Source of the DNA: Zhengitettix transpicula
Lineage: Eukaryota > Arthropoda > Insecta > Orthoptera > Tetrigidae
DNA length: 64,000 nucleotides
Assembly: GCA_037074705.1 (NCBI GenBank)
Contig: CM073590.1
Span: 244,730,601-244,794,600, forward strand
Reading direction: 5' to 3'
The first letter of the stretch is position 1; each line of letters opens with the position of its first letter. Of this stretch, positions 55,128 through 64,000 are shown piece by piece. The notes under the pieces were generated by a model. That model was not told where the DNA came from and made no database searches. It saw only the letters and a list, made by a program, of their open reading frames with translations. A program made the translations under genes and the position numbers.

Positions 55128-55245
55128 CAATGGTATTAATGTCCAAATAGACGAGAGAAATATGACGTCAGCGGATGACGTCATCAACCAGCGTCCAAAC
55201 AGTTTTTTTTAAAAAACATTATTCTGTACCAATCTAACTTAATAG
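55128..55245 (+). repeat. Family D repeat, one unit
   Basis: Octamers at 55163 and 55176, then CAGCGTCCAAACAG, a T/A run and CCAATCTAACTTAATAGTAA, matching 50349-50440. Confidence 0.7.
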
Positions 55246-55330
55246 TAATTTGCTCCACCGGTGTAAATTTGTATAGGGAACATGCATACATACATACAAA
55301 CAATCACTCTGCTTTATTTATAAGAGGAAG
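55246..55330 (+). repeat. Family T tail only
   Basis: GCTCCACCGGTGTAAATTTG, TATAGGGAACATGCATACATA and CTGCTTTATTTATAAGAGG correspond to the end of a T element; no units precede it. Confidence 0.65.
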
Positions 55331-55624
55331 AAAGAAGAAGAAGAAGGAGAAGATTATTACGATAATATCAGGGTATGAAACTTGACAAAATCATTTCTCA
55401 CACATCCTTACTCACAGGGAAGAACATAACCTAGTCATTAGTACATGTTGTTGTTGCTGGGGGAGTTTTCCTTCCCCATTGCCTACGTGAGGAGTTTGGT
55501 TGAAGAGAAAAGAGGAACGGACGATAAAGGTAAAAGGAGAAATGTGAAAAATTTCGTAACTCAGTATTAATATAATTCGTTGACTTGGGAATTAATTTAA
55601 AATATATATATATACATATATATA

Positions 55625-55953
55625 TTAACGACACCCTGACGCCGTAGTTCTCAGTAGATCCGCCATTGGGGCCGCCAGTTAAGCTTCAGACTAAGACCTG
55701 AGTGACGTCACGCTGACGTCATCGGCTGTGCGTCCGAATATTCTCCCCCCCCCGTTAAGTATTGAGTTGTTAATAATTAATTGTTTCATTTTTCTCTTAC
55801 GCTTAATTACACGTGTCTCACAGGGGGGAGGGGGGGGAGAATATTCGCACGCACAGCCGATGACGTCAGCGTGACGTCACTCAGGTCTTACTCTGAAGCT
55901 TAACTGGCGGCCCCATTGGCGGATCTACTGAGAACTACGGCGTCAGGGTGTCG

Positions 55954-55957
<4 letters not shown>
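55625..55957. mobile_element. Near-perfect palindrome, 130-bp arms (MITE-like)
   Basis: Left arm 55625-55754 and right arm 55824-55957 are about 98% complementary, with only a handful of differences. Ends are TTAACGACACCCTG and CAGGGTGTCGTTAA. Each arm carries two TGACGTCA octamers 11 bp apart. The 70-bp centre is AT-rich. The TTAA at each edge could be a TTAA target duplication (as in piggyBac or Kolobok) or part of the ends. An AT array follows directly on the right and a shorter one lies on the left. Confidence 0.8.

Positions 55958-56005
<48 letters not shown>
55958..56005. repeat. (AT)n microsatellite
   Basis: About 48 bp of AT repeats at the right end of the palindrome. Confidence 0.95.
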
Positions 56006-56009
<4 letters not shown>

Positions 56010-56230
56010 GAGGAGAATTGTGTTTGTTTTCAAAGCGTTAGTGAACAGAGATAATTTTCCTAAGGCTCCACACCCCCACGTGTACCTTGAGACTACAAGA
56101 GCACCACTAGTGTCCTGTTGTCAGCTTAAATATGCGTAACACTGTGATGTCTCACACATTTCTCAGGTACGTATTTACCTGAAGACGTGACTAAATCAAA
56201 AAATATATATATTGTAAGCTTATATATATA

Positions 56231-56760
56231 TTTTTAGGGTAACAGGCTACATGAGGGTAGTCCACGTTGGGCAACTCCCCTTTAATAGCGTAGGAAGGGA
56301 TTTGAAAGTGGGGATGCGGAAGGGTAGAGGAAGGTAGCCAAGGGTTAACTAGTGGCCCCGGGCTATGGTTTAAGGATCCTACACGTCATTGGCCTAAAGA
56401 AATGCAGGGAAAACCCGAGAAAAACCTGCATTGGGTAGGTCGGGCTCTTGGGTACTTGTCCCACGACCTTCTCTGGATGGCGGGAGAGGGGGTTTGCTGT
56501 GGGGACGCAGCATTCCCTTCTCCGTGCCTCGACCAGTTTAGGAGGCAGGTGGCCGACTGTTCCAATGGGAACAGCGAACAACTCTTACCGTATGCCCAAG
56601 GTCTGTGACCCCCAGGAACATACAGCTCTCAGAACAGGCCGAGGTGCCTCGGCTTGTGAGAACCTTGGTTCAAAAACGGAGAGGAGGAGACATCCCCATA
56701 GGTAGCCCCTTCGTATCTCTCCTACAAGGTTCTGCCTGCGAGAGAATAGCCCTCGCAGGT
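56231..56760 (-). mobile_element. Family S element, near full length
   Basis: TTTTTAGGGTAACAGGCTAC to one hairpin (CTGCGAGAGAATAGCCCTCG). It has one hairpin instead of two, like 33100-33627. Target duplication is not clear because AT repeats flank it. Confidence 0.85.
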
Positions 56761-56811
56761 TTTTGTTTTAAATAATCGTGTTGGTATTATTCTTGAGACG
56801 GACGTTAATTA

Positions 56812-57030
56812 ATAATAATAAAAGAGAGATACAGAAGAAGAGGATGACATAAATACCACACAACAACGTTCCTGGCGTATCCTCGCCTTTTGAAGTTTGC
56901 CCACCGACGAGTGCAGTTGTGTCGCTCTAGGCTGTTCTTAGCAACCTGAAGAAAGGGAACAAGAGTCCCAGAAACGTTGCATCGTCACTTCTTTGGTCTG
57001 TACCTGGTTGGATTTATTACTATTACTGTT
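56812..57030. repeat. Relative of the palindrome at 39305-39560
   Basis: ATAAATACCACACAACAACG, AGTGCAGTTGTGTCGCTCTAGG, AAGGGAACAAGAGTCCCAG and GTCTGTACCTGG follow the same order as in 39305-39560. The arms are less symmetrical here. Confidence 0.6.
56946..56979 (+). ncRNA. Hammerhead-like motif H13
   Basis: CTGAAGA, AA, stem GGGA/TCCC closing ACAAGAG, A, GAAAC, GTTG. Stem II is good but has an unpaired base on both sides. Confidence 0.3.
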
Positions 57031-57519
57031 CAATGAGACGTAGATATTGATATTATTCTATTACTTATTTATTTACCACAGTTCTGCCTCCCTTCCAGTG
57101 GTGGTCTAGTAACTGGCAATATCGCCCTTCATCCTTCACGGTGACCTGGGAACTCATCCATGACGTATCAGAGTTGAGGAACACGAAGGCCGTGTGACTT
57201 GTGAAGCAGACAAGGGGCGACGAACGACGACGTCAAGCGTTGTCCCCAGAGTGGAAAAAGGGAAACCTGAAGAATGCTGGAACGGGAGACTGAAGGGGGA
57301 AAAGTGGGGGGGGGGTGAGGGCGGACGTCGCAAAGTTTGACAGGAAGTTCTCCGCCTTTAGCGTAAAATCGTGTCCGGTGGCGAAGACAAGAAAGAACAA
57401 AAAAAGAGTGCTGAAGACAAAAATCCTCTTAACCGGCAATAGAAAGGAATACCAGAGCAATCGTTCCTTTATGAAAAGTTATATTCAGGGAAACCGGTTC
57501 GGTAAAATACCGTTAATAA

Positions 57520-57521
<2 letters not shown>
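57031..57521. other. Unassigned stretch
   Basis: A plus frame of 92 codons from 57315 is Lys/Arg-rich at first and ends in an AT-repeat reading; no domain recognised. Confidence 0.4.

Positions 57522-57557
<36 letters not shown>
57522..57557. repeat. (AT)n microsatellite
   Basis: About 36 bp of AT repeats. Confidence 0.95.
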
Positions 57558-57559
<2 letters not shown>

Positions 57560-57714
57560 TGGGTGTTTCAGAATTCCTATTCCAGTCTTCTAGAGGTTCA
57601 TAATACCACCAATGTCCTTGAATATTGGAAGATGGAATGGATTTCAAATGTCCAGCAATGAATGGTGTTGAAGACGACTGCTGATATCGTGTGTGTGTGT
57701 GTCTAAGTGTGTTT

Positions 57715-57862
57715 TATAATCAGTTCTACCGAGTCGGCGTTCACATCAGTTGTCAGTCAGAGGGAAAGGGCGCCGGATAAACACACGTAACGCCGAGACG
57801 TTGATCGTTCACGGCGGAGAATGACAACTGATGTGAACGCCGACTCGGGAGAACTGATTATA
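57715..57862. mobile_element. Short palindromic element, 41-bp terminal inverted repeats
   Basis: TATAATCAGTTCTACCGAGT at 57715 and ACTCGGGAGAACTGATTATA ending at 57862 are complementary; arms 57715-57755 and 57822-57862 match at 40 of 41 positions. Total length is 148 bp, typical of a MITE. TA at each edge fits a Tc1/mariner-type duplication but could belong to the ends. Confidence 0.75.
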
Positions 57863-58464
57863 TACCGCAAACGACTCCTCAGCAACCATTTTGTTTGCGT
57901 ACCGAGTAGCTGGAGACTTGAAACCGATATGATCAACTTATTTTGCATCCAAATGGTACATTTTCCGACGACGGTTCCTCATCAAGTTCCCCCTATGAAC
58001 CCTATAAGTCTGTAAGAGGATTGCTTGAACCCCCCATCCCAACCCCTTCTGTATGTACAATAAACAATATGGCGTAACGTTTAAGCAGGTCTCAATATTA
58101 TATGGCTTGAGTTCTCTTCAAACTCTCAACATCCGCCTTCACCAGGTAATTCCAGGATTTTCAGGATGACTCATAGGATAGTTATCTTTTAAATGCGGAC
58201 ACGTTACGGGGACAACAGGTAAGAACAGATAAGTTCCTTTGCCTTGTGTGTGTTTCCTGAGGGAGATAAACGGCGGTTACTCATTCCGCCCGCAAGCCTT
58301 TCAAGGAAACGTCTAAAATAATGGCCGACGTGCGATAACAAGGTGTTTTATTTGTTGCCAACAAATGAGGCCCGTGTAGAAGGTGAAACGTTTAAATAAC
58401 AAGAACGTTTGAAAGGGACCGGATTTTTCTAGAATGCCAGGGTTAAGATAGGGGTTGAGATGCC
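57863..58464. other. Unassigned stretch
   Basis: Balanced composition; no gene, RNA or known repeat seen. Confidence 0.4.
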
Positions 58465-58941
58465 GGGGAGGGCTACCTTTGGGGATGCCGTCTCCTCTCT
58501 CTCAGATTTTTGAACTAAGGTTCCCCACAAGCTCCAGGTTTTGAGAGGTGTATGTTCCGGAGGGGTCGCTGACTTTGGGGCATATACAGTAACAGTTGTT
58601 CTCTGCTCCCATTGGAACACTCGGCCAGCTGCCTCTTAAACTGGTCGAGGGACGGGATAAGGGAATTCTGCGTCCCCACAGCAAACTCCTCTCCCGTTAT
58701 CGGAAGGGCGTGGGACAAGTACCCAATGCCCGACCTACCTGATGCAGGTTTTTCTAGGGTTTGTCCTGCATCACTTTCAGGCGAATGCCCTGGGGTAGGA
58801 TCCTTAAACTATAGCCAGGGGGCCATGGTTAACCCTTGGCTACCTTCCTCTACCCTTCCGCAGCCCCCCTTTCAAATCCCTTCCTATGCTATTAAAGGGG
58901 AGTTGCCCAATGTGGATTGTCCTCATGTAGCCTGTTACCTT

Positions 58942-58943
<2 letters not shown>
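58465..58943 (+). mobile_element. Family S element, 5'-truncated
   Basis: From AGGGCTACCTTTGGGGATGC to GTTACCTTAAC, where an AT array takes the place of the A-tail. Confidence 0.85.

Positions 58944-58975
<32 letters not shown>
58944..58975. repeat. (AT)n microsatellite in place of A-tail
   Basis: About 32 bp of AT repeats between two S segments. Confidence 0.95.
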
Positions 58976-58976
<1 letters not shown>

Positions 58977-58980
58977 TGCG

Positions 58981-59052
58981 GTTAAATCCCTTTCCTATGC
59001 TATTAAAGCGGATTTTTCCACATCTGGATTGTCCTGAGAATACCTCAGGGGG
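58981..59052 (+). mobile_element. Family S 3' fragment
   Basis: AAATCCCTTTCCTATGCTAT and TGGATTGTCCT match the S end; about 70 bp, same orientation as the copy before the AT array. Confidence 0.65.
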
Positions 59053-59266
59053 AAAAAAATAAAAATAAATACTATAGGAATCAAGAAACGTCTCTGTACG
59101 GGGTTAAAAGAAGAGCGACATGCAAGGAATGTTAATAGGTACACTTAAGACGTCCTCCTGCGGGCCATGGAGGCGTTGTAGTTCCACAGGGTTCTGTGTT
59201 AGATCAATTACGTCTCTAAATTTTCGAAGTTAAACATGTAGGAAGCTGTGAAGAATTTGGATGTTT

Positions 59267-60008
59267 GGAGAGAGAGAGAGAGAGAGAGAGACAGATAGAT
59301 AGATAGAGAGAGATATAGAGATAGGCAGAGAGATAGAGAGATAGATAGAGAGGTAGAGAGGGATAGAGAGATAGATAGAGAGAGAGAGAGGTAGGTAGAG
59401 AGAGATATAGAGATAGGCAGAGAGATAGAGAGAGAGGTAGAGAGAGATAGATAGAGAGAGAGAGAGAGGGAGAGAGAGAGAGGTAGGTAGAGAGAGATAG
59501 AGAGAGAGAGGTAGGTAGAGAGATAGAGAGATAGATAGATAGAGAGATAGGGAGAGAGAGAGGTAGGTAGGTAGAGAGATAGAGAGATAGATAGATAGAG
59601 AGATAGATAGATAGAGAGATAGAGAGAGAGAGAGGTAGGTAGGTAGAGAGATAGAGAGATAGAGAGAGAGGTAGAGAGAGATAGATAGAGAGAGAGAGAG
59701 GGAGAGAGAGAGGTAGGTAGAGAGAGATAGAGAGAGAGAGGTAGGTAGAGAGATAGAGAGATAGATAGATAGAGAGATAGGGAGAGAGAGAGGTAGGTAG
59801 GTAGAGAGATAGAGAGATAGATAGATAGAGAGATAGATAGATAGAGAGATAGAGAGAGAGAGAGGTAGGTAGGTAGAGAGATAGAGAGATAGAGAGAGAG
59901 ATAGATAGAGAGATAGATAGATAGACAGAGAGAGATAGATAGAGAGGTAGAGAGAGATAGATACAGAGAGAGATAGACAGAGAGATAGAGAGATAGATAG
60001 AGAGGTAG

Positions 60009-60068
<60 letters not shown>
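59267..60068. repeat. GA-rich array (GAGA / GATA / GGTA units), about 800 bp
   Basis: Built from GAGAGAG, GATAGATAG and GGTAGGTAG runs. A segment of about 234 bp starting at 59437 is repeated from 59671. An AT array (60008-60034) sits near the right end. The Ser-Leu-Tyr-Ile frames of 287 and 305 codons on the minus strand are only the repeat read in two frames. Confidence 0.95.
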
Positions 60069-60074
<6 letters not shown>

Positions 60075-61007
60075 TACAAAGTGATGAAAAAATAATTGAC
60101 GCCAACGACCTTACAACACTACTTTTTTTATGGGGGAAAATCAACAATTACCAAATGTCGCATCACGCTTGTAAATCAGTCTTGACGATTTTAGTAAAAT
60201 TAAAAAAAAGTCCGTGTGGTGTAAATTAGATCCAGAGATGACTGACTGCATATGTGCGATGTTGCCGCTACTCCAGCAACGAGCGAGCGTCGTGCGAACA
60301 CGAGAAGTCACTCCCCCTGACGCTGCGGAAACGGCCGCTTGTCGCATTCAACAGGTGTGACTAAGGTGCGAGGCCACGGGGTGGGTGGGGTAAGTGCATC
60401 TGTCTCTCCCCCCCCCCCCCCGCGATCTACATCACAGCAGCCAGCAACACCGGAGCCAGAACCAAAGAACACTCAAAGACCCAGAGGTAACTTCATTTTA
60501 CGCATAGTCAAAATTATATCATCTCTGACACGAGAATTTATTAATAATAACACCAAGACAGTGACAGAACTTTAAATACATTAAATCTTATTTTTTAGAA
60601 AAAAAATATCATTTTCTTGTCTAATTTTGTTTTGGTTATGTACAATTTTGTTTTTGTTTAAAACATTTAAATCAATAAACGCCTTTTTTAACTTCAGTGA
60701 CATCCAAAAGAAAAAGAATTATGTCAGGTCAAAAACCACCCCTCATTTAGTCTTCCTCCATGTCTTGTTAAGAGGTTAAGTGAATTGTGGGACCTCGGAA
60801 CCCCCCCCCCACCCACCCCCGTTCTAAAACCTGCGAGTATTTAATAACTGCTTAATCGTTTACTTTTGTTGTTTTACTCCGTTAAGTTGGTAAGTTGTTG
60901 TCTGTTTATTTCTTTTTTTTCCCTCTGCCTTTGTTTACTTTTGTATACAATCATAATATAAATATAATCATTTGTAAATATCTCCTCTGAAGGACAAACA
61001 AAAATAC
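60069..61007. other. Unassigned stretch
   Basis: Short GC-rich part at 60240-60490 with a C-run at 60409-60422, then AT-rich. No gene recognised. Confidence 0.4.
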
Positions 61008-61048
61008 CTGAAGAAGAAGATTCCAAAAAAAGGTATCGAAACGTCGTC
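61008..61048 (+). ncRNA. Hammerhead-like motif H14
   Basis: CTGAAGA, AGAA, stem GATTCC/GGTATC with one T-T mismatch and a 7-nt loop, GAAAC, GTC, GTC. It has four extra bases before stem II, apparently from GAA duplication. Confidence 0.3.
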
Positions 61049-61244
61049 ATAATAAATATTTTAAAAAATATATATAAAGTGCCTGTATGACGTCATCTAT
61101 TGTTATATTTATTCGAAACCGTCGTTAAATTAACCCCTATTTTTTTAAAAAATAAAAATGGTTACCAATAATCTGACTTCATTTTTGATAAAATATTTAA
61201 AAAATATTCCATCCATCAGAAAAAATTATTGTAATATTCAAACC

Positions 61245-61927
61245 ATAGCGGGGTGGTTCCCGGCGTTGCCTGAGATGTTATTTATCACCCGTAAACCCAC
61301 CCCCTCCCCCAAATTTTTCGTTATATTTAGGTATCAGTTTGTCCCAATGAAACTCAGCGACATCCATAACCCCCAGATTTGACTCCAATCTCTGTTGTAT
61401 TCGCGTTATTTTCTTGTTACGGTGTGTATATATTTTTTAGATTGATTAAATTTGAGTCCTTTACTTTCTAATTATCTGATTGCCCCGGGGTTGTTATTAT
61501 TTATATTAGCCCCCCCCCCCCCTCCCCAAAGAGAATGAATTGAGATCCATAACACCCTGGATTTGACTCTAATCTCGATTGTATTTGCGTTATTTTCTCG
61601 TAAGCGCCTCCACCCTCACCCCTAAGGGTGCTTCTTTCCCTTGCTGTAAATTATACACAGGTAACATCGGTAGAAACACTATCAACGTCTTTGATCTCTA
61701 AAATTATTTATTCGCTCTAATATCGGTCTTTTCGGCGTGTTTGAATATTTCCACCACCCTCCCCCCCGCTCCTGGGGGGTTGGCAGACGTGTCTCACCCC
61801 TTCAACAGTGTTTGTTTCCTGGTCACAAAGAACACGTGTACGAAATTTGGTGTAATTTGCTCCACGGGTTACAGATTTGTATAAGGAACACACACATTTA
61901 CATACATACATACAAACAAACATATAT
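61245..61927 (+). repeat. Family T array, about 2 units
   Basis: Starts GGTTCCCGGCGTTGCCTGAG, ends AGGAACACACACATTTACAT and CATACATACAAACAAACATA. It contains one GATTAAATTTGAGTCC module at 61445. Confidence 0.8.
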
Positions 61928-61933
61928 ATGAGA

Positions 61934-61970
61934 CACGACGTTTCATCACTCTGATTGAGGCCTTCTTCAG
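61934..61970 (-). ncRNA. Hammerhead-like motif H15
   Basis: On the minus strand CTGAAGA, extra A, GGCCTCAATCAGAGTGAT (inner CTC/GAG only), GAAAC, GTC, GTG. A plus-strand partner end (GATGAAACGTTGTGTC) lies at 62109, so this is another inverted H pair. Confidence 0.3.
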
Positions 61971-62149
61971 GTGTCCAAATATAATTCAGTTGAGTTATAT
62001 GAAAGTTTATGTTAACAAATTACTAGCATGCTGCTTTTTTTTACACAAACACGTTGTCGCAGTAAATATTTACCATTTTTTAACTGAATTGTATTTTAAA
62101 TGTTAAGGGGATGAAACGTTGTGTCTTTGTAAATAATTTTTTTTATATT

Positions 62150-63850
62150 TTATAGAGTGATTAAATTTGAGTCCTTTACTTTCTAATTATCTGATTGATC
62201 CGGGGTTATTATATTTATATTAGCCCACAAAGAGAAAGGAATTGAGATCCCCGATTTGACACCTAAGGGTGCTTCTTTCCCATGCTGTAAAGGTGGGGGG
62301 GAGTTGAAATTATACACAACCTACATCGGTAGAAATACTATGAATCTAATTAACCCTGAAAAATATTTATTCAGATTGTTTTAAAGTTTCTACCCCCGTC
62401 CACCCTGTGGGGGGGGGCTAAATGGCGAATTGAATGTCTTAATTAAACTCAGCGACATCCATAACCGCAATTTGACCTGAATATCGGGAGGGGGGGGTTG
62501 CGTTAATTTTCATGTAACGCCCTTTTCACCCCCCGACCCAAAAGGTGCTCCTTTTCCCATGCCGAGAAAAGGATTGAAATTATACAAAAACAACATCGGT
62601 AGAAATACTATTAATCTAATTGACCCTAAAAAATATTTATTCAGCGAAAATATCGGGGACGTGTGGTTTGCTTGTTTCAAAATTTCTACCCCCGTCCACC
62701 CTGTGGGGGGTTTATATGGCAAGTTGAACGTCTTAATTAAACTCAGCGACATCCATAAACGTGGATTTGACTCTAATCTCGGCTACTTCTGCGTTTTTCT
62801 TTATTTTTTGACGCACCTCGACCCCTGTCGCTAAATATGCTCAGCTCCCATGGCGGAAGGAGTTTAAACAACATCGGTAGAGATACTATCAACCTAATTA
62901 ATCCTGAAAAATATTGATACAACGCATATATCGGCCGTGTTTGCTTGTTTCAACATTTCTTCCCTCCGTCCACCCTGTGGAGGGGTTAAATGGCGAATTG
63001 AATGACTTAATTAAACCAGCGACATCCATAACCTTAGATTTGACTCCAATGTCTGTTGTATTCACGTTACTTTCTTCTTGTTACGGTCTATATATTTTTA
63101 TATTTTATAGATTGATTAAATTTGAGTCCTTTACTTTATAATTATCTGATTGCCCCGGGGTTATTATTATTTATATTAGCCCCCAAAGACAAGGAATTTC
63201 GATCCGTAACCCCCGATTTGATACGTAAGGGTGCTTCTTTCCCATGCTGTAAAGGGGGGGGGGGTTGAAATTATACACAAACAACATCGGTTAAAATAAT
63301 ATCAATCTAATTAACTCTAAAAAATATTCATTCAGCGAAAATATCGGGGACGTGTGTTTGCTTGTTTCAAAATTTCTACCCCCGTCCACCCTGTGGGGGG
63401 TTTATATGGTAAGTTGAATGTTTTAATTTAAGTCAGCGACATCCATAACCCCGCGATATGACTCCAACCTTGGTTGTATTCGCGGTATTTTCTTCTTGTT
63501 ACGCCCCTAACATCCACCCCGCACCCCTTTCACATGCTGTAAGGGGGATGGGGTTGAAATTATTCTCAGATAACATCGGTAGAGACACTATCAATCTATT
63601 TGATCTGTAAAAATATTTATCTGACTCAAATATCGACCGTTTTAGCGTGTTTGAAAATTTCCACCCCCCCCCCCCCCGCGCTCCTTGGGGGGTTGGTAGA
63701 CCTGTGTCTCACATACCCCTCCACGATATTTGTTTGCGGTTCTACAGGGACACGCGCGTAACGAAATTTGGTGATATTTGCGAAACTAGTGTAGATTTGT
63801 ATAAGGAGCACACACAGATACAGAGAAACATACAAACAGTCCGCTTTATT
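62150..63850 (+). repeat. Family T domain with inserted GATTAAATTTGAGTCC modules
   Basis: About five T units, interrupted by a module of about 110 bp (GATTAAATTTGAGTCCTTTA, ATTATCTGATTG, CCGGGGTTATTAT, ATTAGCCC) at 62158-62260 and 63112-63225. The end has ACACGCGCGTAACGAAATTT and a cut tail CATACAAACAGTCCGCTTTA. Frames of 64-102 codons are by-products. Confidence 0.8.
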
Positions 63851-64000
63851 TATTACAAGATTTATTATTAAATACGTTTATTTTAATTGATATGGACGGA
63901 AACGTTGCTGTAACGTTAATTATCGTCGCTTTAAAGTGTGAATTGGATCTGTCAATAACACTAATTAATTTCGATAGGAATTTATTGGAAACACCGACTA
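63851..64000. other. AT-rich end of window
   Basis: No feature recognised; a GGAAACGTTGCTG sequence at 63898 recalls the second half of an H motif without the first. Confidence 0.35.

Noticed and set aside
59216..60147. Overlapping minus-strand frames of 287 and 305 codons rich in Ser, Leu, Tyr and Ile
   Set aside because: They are two frames of the same GA/GATA/GGTA array; low-complexity composition and no start context or domain.

Overview
This window looks like nuclear DNA from an invertebrate animal, and nearly all of it is intergenic repeat. No intact host gene can be supported: there are no long open frames apart from those read out of simple repeats, no chain of exons, and no rRNA or intact tRNA. 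The DNA is AT-rich, full of (AT)n, (GT)n and (GA)n arrays, and packed with nested relics of mobile elements. A mariner relic, Penelope-type GIY-YIG pieces and LINE reverse-transcriptase tails together fit an arthropod, perhaps a marine crustacean. That assignment is an inference and is weak.

Five home-made family names are used. Family S is an A-tailed element of about 560 bp with a double hairpin at its 5' end and 12-14 bp target duplications in some copies; about twenty full or partial copies are seen ('+' means the A-tail is to the right). Family T is a set of tandem units of about 285 bp that begin near ACTAGCTG and end in a CATA-rich tail, in arrays of 1.5 to about 9 units. Family U is a related tail-type repeat. 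Family H is a set of about fifteen short motifs of the form CTGANGA(N)-stem-GAAACGTYG, resembling minimal hammerhead ribozymes, mostly inside long inverted repeats. Family D carries two TGACGTCA palindromes 11-13 bp apart.

Layout. 1-10 kb: inverted repeat 3871-4638, S copies, an inverted pair of U repeats, one T array and a GC-rich block at 7.8-8.25 kb. 11-16.4 kb: two LTR-like TGTAAT...ATTACA elements, a 1-kb element with 96-bp inverted ends, and an outer inverted repeat 12802-16338. 17-25 kb: H motifs, S copies, a Penelope endonuclease relic, a T array nested in an older repeat, a mariner pseudogene and a LINE fragment. 25-33 kb: T arrays, the longest with about nine units, a LINE tail and head-to-head tRNA-like sequences. 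33-47 kb: the densest S region, a second and third Penelope fragment, an H palindrome inside a T array and an A-rich minisatellite. 47-64 kb: T arrays around a 550-bp palindrome with four H motifs, a 104-bp minisatellite (52.2-54 kb), a near-perfect palindrome at 55.6-55.96 kb, a GA array at 59.3-60.1 kb and a long T domain to the end.

The most notable signals are the association of H motifs with inverted repeats and Penelope endonuclease relics, and the strong excess of TGACGTCA palindromes (about 30 against roughly one expected), many paired about one helical turn apart. Nothing here was aligned by software; boundaries were read by eye and are good to about 5-20 bp.
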